From Cercospora beticola (taxonomy: Eukaryota; Ascomycota; Dothideomycetes; Mycosphaerellales; Mycosphaerellaceae): a stretch of 64,000 nucleotides of DNA. The stretch is taken from contig NC_088936.1 in assembly GCF_033473495.1 (NCBI RefSeq), forward strand, positions 1,364,001 through 1,428,000. The letters run 5' to 3'. Both the position numbers and the translations under genes were made by a program. The notes under the pieces were generated by a model. It worked only from the letters and a program-made list of their open reading frames with translations. It ran no database searches and had not been told where the DNA came from. Positions 10,702-22,300 of the stretch are shown piece by piece; position 1 is the first letter of the stretch; each line of letters opens with the position of its first letter.

Positions 10702-10740
10702 CATACATCAACGACCATACATCAACGACCATACATCGAC
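10702..10740 (+). repeat. 14-bp tandem repeat in the 5' leader of the small peptide gene
   Basis: CATACATCAACGAC occurs twice in a row and is followed by a shortened third copy ending just before the ATG at 10744. The leader is CA-rich, as many fungal 5' UTRs are. Confidence 0.85.
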
Positions 10741-10743
10741 AAA

Positions 10744-10992
10744 ATGAAGTTTTCAGCTATCACTCTGCTCTGCCTTGCCAGTGGTCTGGCTATCGCTGCG
10801 CCTGTGCAAGTGCCTGATGGACAAAGCTCAAGTATTGGCCAGCGTCAACCGGCAGAAATCGACAACCGCGTTCCATTGCCGGCAGAGAAGCGCGACCCAA
10901 GATTCAAGATACACACAATTGGTGCACCCAGACCACAGCCACCACCACCGAAGAAGGGGCTTTGGGACAAGATCAAGGGAATCTTCAGCTGA
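10744..10992 (+). CDS. Small secreted pre-pro-peptide with Kex2-type sites
   Basis: Single-exon ORF of 82 aa. Residues 1-19 form a signal peptide (MKFSAITLLCLASGLAIAA). A Lys-Arg pair at residues 49-50 is a typical Kex2 cleavage site. The rest holds a Pro-rich spacer (PRPQPPPPKK) and a C-terminal 11-residue segment, GLWDKIKGIFS. On a helical wheel Leu, Trp, Ile, Ile and Phe fall on one side and Lys and Asp on the other, so it could form a short amphipathic helix; a Lys-Lys pair at 70-71 could release it. There are no cysteines. The layout resembles fungal peptide pheromone or defence-peptide precursors, but there is no repeated core peptide and no CAAX box. Function unknown. Confidence 0.75.
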   Translation: MKFSAITLLCLASGLAIAAPVQVPDGQSSSIGQRQPAEIDNRVPLPAEKRDPRFKIHTIGAPRPQPPPPKKGLWDKIKGIFS

Positions 10993-11385
10993 TCGTGCAT
11001 TGTGGCGGATTTGAGCAGGGAACTGTTGTGTATGAGCGAGGAGTGGAGGATCGGGGCAATCAGGATTTGGGCAGGTGTTTAGGTGTTTACTACAGAAGGG
11101 GTGAAGGTAAAGTCGTGCAGACGTGATGGAATGGAATTGGCGTGAAGATTTGTAGTGGCCAGATAGAGTTTAGCGTGTTGAGCTTCACGAGGAAGTCGCG
11201 TTCCTCGCTGCAGCGAAACACAATTCCATGCACTGTTGTCGCAAACCATCTCAACCTTTTCATTGAACTGGCCCTTCTCGCCGAATCGTATCAATCGAAT
11301 CGCGCGCTGCCGCTCCACCACCTCTTGTCAGAGTCAGTCAACGGGTTCGTCCATATCGGCGCATCGAGCGCAACATTCCCCCGCG
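10993..11385. other. Intergenic region upstream of ARP4
   Basis: No gene seen. It holds the 3' UTR of the small peptide gene and the ARP4 promoter. Confidence 0.5.
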
Positions 11386-12849
11386 ATGTCCACGCTCCCT
11401 CCCACGCAAGCCCCGGGGCAGCAGGAATATGCAGGCGATGAGATCAATGCGCTTGTGTTAGACCCGGGCAGTCACAGTGTGCGCGCAGGCTTCGCCGGAG
11501 AAGACACGCCCAAGTCGGTGGTGAGCATATCCCAACCCAGGATCAGGAAACACAGCTAAGGCGAGCAGGTTCCCACAAGCTATGCAAAGACGGCATCAGG
11601 CGATAAGCTATTTGGCGAAAATGCGATACATCTCCCGAAACCCGAAGTCGAGATACTAAATCCCTACGATGCGGACGGAATTGTGGAAGACTGGGAAACA
11701 GCGTCGAGTCTGTGGGAGTACGCAGTCACGAGCAGATTAACGGGGCAGCGGCAAACACCACCCTCGAAGAATGGGCTCAACGACGGCAACACGGACGAGA
11801 ATGGCGACGTGAATATGGATGAGGCGGCGGAGCAGGCAGAGGAGCAGGAGAAGGTGCTGGGAGAGTATCCGCTACTCATGACAGAACCAGGTTGGAACCC
11901 GCTGAAGGCGCGAGAAAAGACGATGGAGATCGCCATGGAGCAGTGGGGCGTGCCGGCTTTCTTTCTCGCAAAGACAGGGCAGCTGGCGGCATACTCACAA
12001 GGCAAGGCAACCGCGCTGGTCGTGGACGTTGGGCACCAGAACACGTCAGTCACGGCGCTACACGAGGGCATGGTGCTGAAGAAGAGCATTCAGCGAACAC
12101 CACTCGCCGGAAACTGGCTTAACGATCAGATCCGGCTCATGTACAACCAACAGAGTGTGCCTCTTGTGCCGCACTACATGGTCAAGTCGAAGCTGCCCGT
12201 CGATGCCGGTGCACCCAGCAATGCTACATACGTCAAATTTGACAAGCCGCCCACAGACAGCTACCGCAAGCTCGAAGAAGAACGCGTCCTGACAGCCTTC
12301 AAAGAGAGTGTCGTGCAAGCCTGGCCTGGCCCCGGACGCCTCGACCAACCTTTCGGACCCGGTGGCCAAACGAACGCTGACTCAGTGAAAGGCCTCCCAC
12401 CTAAACCATTCGAGATGCCAGATGGGTGGAACCAAGTCTTCGGCGTAGAGCGCTTCCGCGTCGCTGAAGGACTCTTCGACAATAAAGCCGCCTACACAGA
12501 CTCCGAACACGCTGCGCCTCAGCAGTCGCAAACGATAACACAAACCGTTCGCACAGCTGTCGAAAGCGTCGATGTCGACCAACGGCCAAGTCTCCTTAAC
12601 AACGTGATTCTGACCGGTGCTGGCTCTCTCATCGACAAGTTGCCCGAGCGGTTACAGGCTGATCTGGCAGCTCTATTCCCCAACCCGAAGGTGCGTGTAA
12701 TTGCGAATAGCAGCAGTCCGGAGCGAAAGTATGGTGCATGGATTGGAGGAAGTGTTTTGGGGAGTCTGGGCACGTTCCACCAAATGTGGGTTAGCAGGCA
12801 AGAGTATGAGGAGTTTGGGTCGAAGATTGTGGAGAAGAGATGCAAGTGA
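11386..12849 (+). CDS. ARP4: Actin-related protein 4
   Basis: Two exons, 11386-11520 and 11569-12849, with a 48-bp intron (GTGAGC donor, GCAG acceptor). The product is 471 aa, a usual length for ARP4. Arp4 is a nuclear actin relative shared by the NuA4 acetyltransferase and the INO80 and SWR1 remodellers, where it helps bind nucleosomes. The actin fold is visible: [21 protein letters not shown] (phosphate loop 1), [12 protein letters not shown] (phosphate loop 2), [21 protein letters not shown] (adenosine region), and a C-terminal [28 protein letters not shown] typical of ARP4. An acidic, variable insert sits near residues ~90-135. The start ATG follows CCCCCGCG and gives the expected N-terminus. 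Convergent with the sulfatase gene, 225 bp away. Confidence 0.93.
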
Positions 12850-13074
12850 TGAATGAAGAAAAGTGCTCAATCATGCCAGCAAAGCAGATAGGGAACATCA
12901 GCCTCTTTTGGAGCATGTCATAACTAGACGAAGGACAATCTGTGCCGATTCTTAAGGTTCAGAAAGATGTAATGCTTTATGCCCGGTTCGAAAAACGATG
13001 CTGTTGCTAGCGGACCTTGGTCGAAGGCATTCGGCCTCCTTCCGCCATCAGGATCTCTTGACCCTCGTCATTGC

Positions 13075-15100
13075 TCACGTCCAAATCTCCCCTCCATACA
13101 CCGGCCCTTCACTCTCCAAGATATATCCTTTCTCACACCTCTCGAATTTCACTTTCTGCTGCTGAGCATAGAATTTATCGTACTTGCCATTCATCGCATC
13201 TTTCAAAATTTTCACATCTCGCGCAGGATGTAGCACTTCCCAGGGATGTGTACAAGATCTCCCTTTGCAGGTTTTGAGCAACATGGTGAGAGCATCTAAA
13301 CGGTCCAGCAGCTTGCTGATTGAGAACGTCGACTGCCCCCTCAAGGCAACTGCGGCGTTATCATGCAGAGGTGCTTGAGCGAGAGTCATAGGCGAAATGA
13401 AGATGTCACTTTGATAATCGTTCTGGTCGGAGGAGATATCGCTAAGGGAGACAAATGTGTTGGAATGATTTCTGGTGTAAAGATTTTCCATCTCGTATGG
13501 GTCTTGGATTAAATCGTAGAGTTCGTGTTCGCCGCTACACCAGATTGTGTACAAGAGGCTGTAACCTTTCCCAATGATGCGGAGGGCTTTGTAAGTGTGG
13601 TTGGGGTAGAGGGTAGAGCCGTGGTTGCCTTCGGACATTATTACGCCCCAGGCTTCGATGTTGATGTGTTCTGTTGTCCAGTCCTCAGCACTTGCGGTCA
13701 GCGATGTGCCGGACTCATCCTGAGGATGCTGGGAAACTTCTGCTCCGGGGATATCACTTTCGCCCAGTCCATGTAGGGGAAGGACCTGCCCATCAAAATC
13801 TTCTTGTAACTCCCCGCCTGCTAGCTTCACGAAGGTTGGAGCAAGGTCGGTATGTGTCGTCATGATCTCTGTGCTCCAATTCTTCGGAATTCCAGGTCCT
13901 CTTACGATTAGAGGGATGTGAACATCCTCTTCAAATGGGCATTGCTTGCCAGGCTGAAGTCGATGCTGCCCGATATGATATCCATTATCCGTAGAGAAGA
14001 ACACGTAAGTCTCATCAGTAGCACCAGCCTCATCAAGTTTTCTGAAGACTGCATCAATCATCTCATCGACCGCCTGCAAAGCTCTCAGTCTTTGGCGATA
14101 GAAATGATCGTTGAACTCCACATTCGTCTGATTCTGCCTCGGTAGCCTTTCGATCCAAGAGACGCCGTGTGGGGTTTCCGGGTTGAAATGTGGTGTTCTG
14201 GGCACGACCACGTCTTCGAAAAGATGCGCATGGCGTGCAGCCGCGACAGGCGGAGACTGTGTATTCGAGCCTTCGGAGAAGTTCCCGTCAATGAGGGTGT
14301 TCATATGCACGTTCGAATGTGGTGCATTTGGCGCAATAGTCATGAAAACTGGCTTGTCTGTTTCTTGATACTCGTGCAGTGCATCATCAAGAAAGCCCAA
14401 TGCCATTTCTGAGATCACGTCCGTGCTGTACTGTCCTTCGTAGGAGACCGGATGTCCATCGTGGTTTCGAACGAAGGTCGCGTTGAGGTATTCGTACGTA
14501 TAAGGGTTGAGAAGAAATTCTGAGCCCGTCCAGCCAGCTGCTCGCGGTGATGCGTAGTTCTCTACGCTGTGGGCGTTGAAAAGTTTTCCGATATAGTAGG
14601 TTGCGTAGCCGAGCTCTTGAAGCCAGATAGGGAGGTAGGCGGAGTTGAAACCTTGGGAGACAAACTTGGGCCAGCCGCCTATGCAATGTTGAGTAGAATC
14701 TCAGCAAGCTGTTTTTGCGAAGCGTGGGCGTGTGGTCGACTTGAGATACTGGGTCTAGGGAAAGGCAAAAGGGAAAGCGCTATAGGCACCTACCATACGG
14801 AGGATTCACATCTGTGACATTGGTGTTATGTGCTGCCTTTCCAGTCCAGATAGTAACTCTAGAAGGACAGCATTGGGCTACGGTACAATAGTGCCTGCCA
14901 AAAGTTGTACCTTGTTCGGTGATGTGTTTCTTCAGATAAGGCATGTAAGAAAGCGAGTCCATGTGGAGGTCTTGGTCATCAGTGAGGATGAAGATGATAT
15001 TTGGCTGCTTTGCATTTGTTCCATCTTGGGCTACTCTGCCCCCCAATCCCGATCGGTATAGGAGGCTAAGGCAGAGCAGTATAGATCTTAACAATGTCAT
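13075..15100 (-). CDS. Secreted sulfatase (arylsulfatase family)
   Basis: Two exons, 15100-14794 and 14678-13075, with a 115-bp intron (GTAGGT donor, GCATAG acceptor). The product is 636 aa. A signal peptide covers residues ~1-21. The metal-binding DDQD is at residues 41-44, and the C-x-P-x-R signature CCPSR is at 77-81, in which the first cysteine is converted to formylglycine in active sulfatases. GKLFNAHS, PVFMTIAPNAPHS and FFSTDNGYHIGQHRL match conserved alkaline-phosphatase-superfamily segments that supply further metal ligands. It likely hydrolyses sulfate esters of aromatic compounds or sulfated polysaccharides outside the cell; the exact substrate cannot be read from sequence. Several N-x-S/T sequons fit secretion. 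Confidence 0.92.
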
Positions 15101-16113
15101 TGCTTGTTCAGTCGATGATTTTTGGCTCAGATAGACGTGTTCAGTCTTGATAGGCCTTGAAGATGTACTCGGTCTGAGCTGTTCAGCAGATCAGAGTAGC
15201 TCATGGCAAGCGAAGAAGCTGCTGTTGTCGTGATTGCCAAGACAATTGGCACAGCAATTGCCGAATGTTGAGCCTTCTCTCTTTCCATTGTTGTGCACTT
15301 CTGCAAATCTCACAAGTATACCAGCGCATTGCCCACACACCGCTCTGGGGCTAAAGAAGCTGCTCCGATACAACCGAGGATTGGGAACGGCGACAATCTG
15401 CAACCAGACACGCCTACTTCGAGTCAGTCGCGTCGGCTGAACGGCGGTATATGAGCCCGCCGACCTGACTGCTTCATCTGATCGTCTAGCGACAGCGATG
15501 GAATCTTCGGAAAGGACAAGACAAGACATGGGAGTGATCGCCCTATATTTCCTGCAAGATGAACGGACGCGTAGGATGTGCTATCGGCTCGGTTAGCGCA
15601 CTTCGGAAAGAGACACTTCGCAACAGCCGAGCCTTGTTCCGATCTTCAAGAACTTCACTTCGAGGTCCCATGGGCCTCCGCATTGCTTATCACCGCCCGA
15701 CCGGGTTGAACCATGATTGTATCTGGAGAAGCCTGAGAACACAGCAGACGCAGCCTTATCGCATTCGTTCCGCTTGTCTACTTGCTGAATGCGTTTTTTC
15801 TCAAAAATGTGCGAGCTGTGGGCGTTGCGAAAGGTCCCACATACGGGAACAAAAAGAGCGGAGCAAGCTGTCCACTAGACGTGCTACTTTGCCATACTAA
15901 TGCTGTACCTAATTCCATGGCTACCGGACTGCCTATGCACCCGGCAAACTACAATGGCTTTTAAAGTTTGGGATCTACCCAAGCTCCTGCATCTAGAATT
16001 GGTCGGAAGTACAGCTCCTCATTGAAGAGGCCGTACTACCGAAGCATTATAGTATATCACCTTCTTCCTACCCGACCTCACCTGTCCCGCAGTGGAACTC
16101 ATCGTCTGCAGAG
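15101..16113. other. Divergent intergenic region between sulfatase and tannase genes
   Basis: No gene recognised in about 1 kb. Both flanking genes are transcribed away from it, so it holds both promoters. Both encode secreted hydrolases, so co-regulation is possible, but no shared operator was identified. Confidence 0.5.
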
Positions 16114-17960
16114 ATGTTGTCTCTCCTGCTTACTTCTTTTCTCGCACTCGCTGCCGAGTCTTCAGCGGCGACATGCTCATCAAAGGCACTGGAAGCAGCG
16201 GGGAAGCCTGCCGACTTAGAAGGTGTCAAGATCGAAGAGGTGATCGCAGAGACTGTGAAAGGATGGGTCGAAGAGCCAGTCCCGATGCCAAGAGCTCTGC
16301 CTCTGTTGCCAGCCGAAGCAAAGCCTTTGGACTTTTGCAATGTCACCATTCTCTACTCACATCCTGGTCAGTCTGTTCTTTCTCAACAGGATTATCCACT
16401 TCCTTGCTTACAATCACAGGCGTTGATGGCCAAGTTCGTGTGAACGTTTGGTTGCCCGAAGAGAAAGAGTGGAACGGAAGGTACTTGGGACAAGGAGGAA
16501 GTGGACATGTATGTGATTCGTGTCCTCAGCACTGATGCGCAGAATTAACAACATGACCAGGCAGCGGGTATTCCTGACGCACTTGGCCCGGCGGTGTCGA
16601 TGGGCTATGCTGCAGCCAACACAGACGGCGGCCATAGCAACGAAGGCGATGTTTTCCGCACTGCGCTCGATTCAACCTGGTGGGGCGTTAAAAGCCCCGG
16701 CAACGTAAACTACGACTTACTGCAGCTGTATGGCTGGCGCTCTGTGGGAGAACTCGGGATGCTTGCCAAGCATGTGATTGAGCACTACTATGGCAAGAAA
16801 ATCAAATACTCTTATTGGAACGGATGCAGCACAGGTGAGTGACTTTTGCAAAGAGTCCGTGAAGGCTTTACTGATGTCCCGAATCACTAGGCGGACGTCA
16901 GGGCATGATCCTGGCCCAACGCTACCCAAAGCTGTACCAAGGCATTATTTCCACCGCACCTTCATTCAACTGGGTAACCTTCTTGGTGACTGAGTTCTAC
17001 CCTCATGTCGTTATGAAGAGACTGAACTACTACCCGGCTCCGTGCGAGCTCGATGCTATCACGGCCGCAGCTGTCGACGCTTGCGATGAGATCGATGGCG
17101 TCAAGGATGGTATCGTCTCTGCTCCGGGTCAATGCAAGTTCGATCCCAAATCAGTGGTTGGGCAGAAGTACACCTGCGGCACCGATACCCGCAAGATCAC
17201 AAAGCAGGCTGCCGAGGTCGCCTCCTATGCTTGGAGTGGTCCTATTGATCCAGAAAGTGGCAAGCGAGTGTGGTTTGGAACTACCCCAGACGCATCTATG
17301 TCAGGCATCGACCCTGTTTTTGGCGGCCTTGCTACAACGAAGTGTGATGAAAATTCGAAGAACTGCAAGTCTTCGCCATTTGGCATCTCCGCAGACTGGA
17401 TCAAGACATGGGTGATGAAGAACCCTGACTTCGACCTGGCAACTGTCGACGACGAGCAATTCTTCGATGAGCTGCTTGTCAAGAGCTATCAAGAATACCA
17501 CTCATCGATCAACTCGGCCGATGCTGATCTGCGACGATTCCGAAAGGCGGGTGGAAAGCTGTTGGGCTGGCACGGTCTGCAGGATCAATTGATCCCACCA
17601 AACGGCACGTCGAGCTACCACGACCGCGTGAAAGCAATTGTTGGGCCGAGGATCAATGATTTCTATCGACACTTCGAGGCTCCTGGCATTGCCCACTGCA
17701 TTGGAGGACCAGGAGCTTATCCTCTGACGGCCTTCTTAGATCTTGTCAAGTGGGTCGAGAAAGGCGAAGCTCCAGACCACATTCTGGCACAGAACTTGCC
17801 CTTCCCAGGACAAGATATGAGCACGTTCAAACAATTCACCCGGAAACTGTGTCCATACCCCAAGGTCGCTGCTTTCACTGGAGGAGACGAGAACGATGCT
17901 GCCAATTTCGAATGCAAGGATAATTTCGAGGCGAGCGTAAAAGTGAAGGACGAGTTGTAG
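16114..17960 (+). CDS. Tannase / feruloyl esterase family serine hydrolase, secreted
   Basis: Four exons: 16114-16366, 16420-16508, 16561-16834 and 16891-17960, with introns of 53, 52 and 56 bp, all GT-AG. The product is 561 aa with a signal peptide (~1-19). The family cleaves ester bonds of gallic, ferulic or related phenolic acids in plant material. The CS-D-HC active-site arrangement is complete: GCSTGGRQGM (Cys203-Ser204), GLQDQLIPP (Asp437) and APGIAHCIGGPG (His474-Cys475). The two cysteines next to the catalytic Ser and His usually form a disulfide that holds the triad. GRYLGQGGSGH and DALGPAVSMGYAAANTDGGH are further family blocks. Tannase versus feruloyl esterase cannot be decided here. 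Confidence 0.93.
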
Positions 17961-18499
17961 TATGGTGTCGCACCGTTGAAAAATTTATGAGGAGAAGTCT
18001 CCGGACGACCGGAAGGAATCGAAGTGGTACAAAATCATCGACAAATGTATGTATTACTGCTGGCGAGTTCCTTCTCTCCCCTGCACATGTCGTCTTCACT
18101 CTCCTAAAAGGCATTGCAAAGCAAGTCGTTCGCATGATCCGCATCCTTCTAGTGTACCAAGATTCAACCTCTCGGCTTCGTACCGCTTATCTCGGCAAAA
18201 AAGCGATGTGATGCGACGATCTCTCGATCAAACGTCTCACGTGCAGCATCCAGGCCACTACAGACTTCCACCTCTCCGTAGGCTGAACGCTTGTTTACAT
18301 TTGGCGGCGCATCACGATCATCACCATTATGCTTCATTGGCTTCGTTTAGAGCGGGGTTGAACGGCAATGTGGCTGCCGAAGGTGATGATGGGCGGCCAC
18401 AACATAGACTAGCCATGCCCCGGGTAAGGTATAACACTTTCTTGTTCCTCTTGGTGAGTTGAGCTCTTTGGCAGCAGGAAAAGCTATACAATTTACAAA
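17961..18499. other. Intergenic region, nothing recognised
   Basis: Only short ORFs without supporting features. It contains the promoter of the MAPEG gene. Confidence 0.5.
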
Positions 18500-19310
18500 A
18501 TGTCGAACCGACGCGATTTCCCAAGCGCAGACGAGGCTAAGGCCAAGGCGCAAGAAGGCAAGCAGAAGGTCGAGAATAAGCTGGCAAATGATGGCGTGTG
18601 AGTTCTAGCAGAGCGACTGCGACAAGAGAAGCGTAGCTGATAGCGAGATTCTTCCAGCGAGGACCCAGCAGGCCTGGCGATGTTCGGCTTCGGAGGCCTT
18701 TTCCTCGCCGCGATCCCTCTCACATCCTGGATCACACAACCCAACAGCCTTGTCGAGAAGGCCGTGAACGGAGTTGTCAGCACAGTCGGCTTCCTCTCCT
18801 CCGCCGGAAGCACCTCTGCGATTCCTCAGTCCGGCAAAATCGCAGCGTTGGCAGGACTGTACGTCACAGTCACCTATGCACTCTCAGGAGCGGGCAGTGC
18901 GGCGGCCTCCGCAGCAGGTATCAAAGGAGGCAGAGATAACGACCACCCACGAGCACAAATTAAGGACTTGCGTGGGCTGCCATTGAGGTTGTACTCCGCA
19001 CACTACAACCTCATGGAGATGTTCCCGGGTTTTGCGATCAGCGCTGCTTTGGCCCAGGCTATGGCTCCTGGTGATCAGACATTGATCAACTTGCTCGGTT
19101 TGCATGTGATTGCCAAGTGCTTTGTGTGAGTATTGAGATTCTTGCGATGAAGTTCAGAAGAAGGTGAGCAGAAGCTGACTGCGAGGGACAAACAGACACT
19201 ACCCATGCTACGTGTTCAACCTCGGCACTCCACGAACCCTCGCACACGTTATTGCGACCTCTAGCGTGATCAACGTTGCTCTCAGGCTTGCGAAGAAGCC
19301 GTTGGTCTAA
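18500..19310 (+). CDS. MAPEG-family membrane protein
   Basis: Three exons: 18500-18597, 18658-19125 and 19196-19310, with introns of 60 and 70 bp (GTGAGT donors). The product is 226 aa. The C-terminal part resembles fungal MAPEG proteins (membrane-associated proteins in eicosanoid and glutathione metabolism): IKDLRGLPLRLYSAHYNLMEMFPGF, a long hydrophobic segment, LLGLHVIAKCFVHYPCYVFNLGTPRTLAHV and a final hydrophobic helix. Four hydrophobic segments are visible. The first ~45 residues are soluble and Lys/Glu-rich (EAKAKAQEGKQKVENKL), which is longer than in animal MAPEG enzymes. Substrate unknown; glutathione-dependent detoxification is a guess from the family. Confidence 0.85.
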
Positions 19311-22300
19311 ATCGGGATTAGGTACAGCAGAAACCGAAGAGACAATAGTCAAGTGATGAGAAACAGCTAGCGGAATAAATCAGAAGCAGGGTAAATTGGA
19401 CTGCGGAAATGACTCAAGATGATGGAGAGATACGACTGTATATACCTGTAGTAATGAATAAAGGAATAGCTCTTACAATTTGGCAAAAAGAGCATTAGCT
19501 CCACGAGCTTTGGGGTCAATTTCTGCTGAGAATTGCAGTGGACAAAAGAGCAGACTCTACGTTTACGCTGTTCTCAGTTTCAAACTTTCAGAGCGAATTA
19601 CTAGGACTGCTCTTGCTGTGTCTGGGGTGTGACCGGGTCTTTGCCGAACTGGGTAAGCGCCAAGAAATCTGGGGTGGCAGTGGCGTTTGATTCTTGCACA
19701 GTAGTCGCGTCCACTTCACGTCCACCACAACAACGACCACAATAACAGCAGAAAGACCTACGTCTTTCGTCAAAGTCATTGCGATCCTCTCAAAGCCATG
19801 GTCGAAAGCCTGTCGCAATGCCTGGTATCCAGCATCCACGGTGCCGAATTCTGCGGACTACGGAAAGCGATATCAGCAACTCGAAGAATGCACGATCAGA
19901 AGCCTGATATTGGCTGATGGCCAGACTGATGAGGGCCATCCCCAGCAGGCAATACTCTCTTGTACTTCTCGGCGGCACTGCCGGTTCAGAGGTCGCAGTA
20001 TCAAGACGTTTACGAACAGCCTTCCCGAGACCGGACTGGAGGTCGAATTTGAGGCTCGGCGGCTCTGTTCGTGGCTTAGCCCATGGTCTCTTTCCGATGG
20101 CTCAGTCAATGGATCAGTCAATGGCTCAGTCAATGGCTCAGTCACCAGCTAATGGCTTAGGCGGTGCTTCACTCGCCTGACATGTGTTGCCACGATATCC
20201 ATGGACACAGAGCCTGTGCTCCGAATATCACAAATCGAGCCCTCCAATACTAGCCGGCCCCGAATGTCACACACGATGAGTCAACGGTGGACACATTTCG
20301 TACAGACTTGGCAGCAATGTTTCTGAGCTTGAGTCTGAGCTTCCCCAAGCATGCAAGACATAGCCCATCGACTTTGGTTCTGAACGGCAAGAAAGCCGAC
20401 TCTCGAGGGCTGTCTCTCTATATGGAAATTCCATGACTCTTGCTCGTGAGAGAGGGTGTCTTGGAGCAAGCTCAAAGCGTAAGTTACAGTTGAGTCACGC
20501 TGATAAGATGCCGCATAACTTCAAACTTCAACCTTCCGAGAACTGTTGCTTCGGCATCGAACAACTCAAGGGCTTCAAAGGTTGCAGTGAAGAGAAATAC
20601 AGTTCAACGCGACCGCAGCACACGGACGCAGGAACCGAAGTCAAGGAAGGCATCGTGCAAGTGCCGAACCACGGCCTCATTGTCTCTCGCGTTTGATAGA
20701 CCGCAAGTCCCGGATCCGCCCAGAAGAGGGCTGAGCAGGATCAATATATTAAGCCAGCGATGAGGGTTCGAAGACTCATTACAGCTCCAGTATCGAAGTC
20801 CACGCCTCACGCTGCCCGACCATGAGCATAGGTCGGACAGATGATGACCAGGTGGAGCATTTCCACCCTTACTTGGAGCTCAATTACACACGAACTCATG
20901 ACCCGGTTCATCCAGTTTGCTTGCTCAATATGGTCTGCCTGCGTTTCGAGGCAGCGAAGCCCTCATTGTTGACAAGTATGTCTGACTCAGCACAAAGCAA
21001 TATCCCTCAGACGAAGCCTCTCAGTGGGTCCTGCTCCTCTGGAAGACGCTTTTAGGGGACGCAATCTCAGCATGTCCTTTCTTGCAAGACATACCGAGAT
21101 GAGTGACATCTAGCGTCCTGTTGAGGCTATTGCTGGACATTGCTTTGGGCACCGCTCGAATGTGTCGCGTGCTCGATACGCTGCCATTGGGGCTTGAAGC
21201 ATCGCATGCCGGACATATTCCGCGATGCCCGGCAATAATGCTACCTGATACAGCGAATGCGAAGAGATTGCCTCCATGGCGGAGCTTGTCTTCAACTCTG
21301 TCGCTGACACAGGTTCCTACGTGTTGATCTGATGCGCGCCATGGTTCGATCTACTCTGGTTGTTATCCTCGGCGGTTGTTCCTCGTCGAAATCACATATG
21401 CTTCTATCAGCCACATGGCGTTCATCGCTCGCGAGATGTGGCGCCTGGCTATGTGAGTGAGTGGCCCTCTCGAGTCAGCCGGAATGAGCAATGGAACCTT
21501 TCGAAAACATTTCGTGTCGAGCTTGTGAGCCCGACCAGACAGCTCGTGCTCAGATGAAGTAGTCTACCTTCACTTGGTTCCGGTGCTGTTTGTGTGTCAG
21601 AAGATCTAGCCCGAGTACCCTCGTGTCCGCTCCTCACCCTGACCGGCTCAGAAGGCAAGCTCCGGATGGTATGGTGATGTTTTACTACTGACGCAAGCGT
21701 TGTCCTAAGACTGACACAACTTCAAGAGCTTTCACGATGCACTTGACTCCGGCTCAACTGATTCACACAGAATTCGTCTGGAAACTGCAGCGTGCAGCGT
21801 CACACCACTGTCAGCCTAACATCATGATTACTCGCTTTCGAGAGTCTCAAGAATCCTACCTCGACTGACTCTTGCCATCACGAAGACAGCGGTGTGCTTG
21901 TAACACATATTCCGGCCCATCGGAAACCGTCAGGAAGATTCAACGCCGAAGGAAAGGGACGACCACGCCTTCCAGAAGCCGAGACACTCCCACATGTCAG
22001 ATCTCAGATGCCGTGCCGCCAGAGACGACCAAATCCTGGTTTGCGCATAGCTTATAGAACTACTGCGCCGTCGGACAACAGCACACCGTCTCGCCAAGTG
22101 GCATCGTTCACGATCGATGTGAGAGCGCCTGTGCTTTCCGGATTTCCAAGGACATCGTCGTTCGTGATGCTCTCCGGCCAGCGCATACGGGTACACACCG
22201 TCCCGTCCGACTCTGCCTGTCCTTCAAACAGACATCATTTGTGGCTGGGCGAACAAAAGTGATGCTGACACTACCAACTGCATGAGCTGAAACAGCCGTT

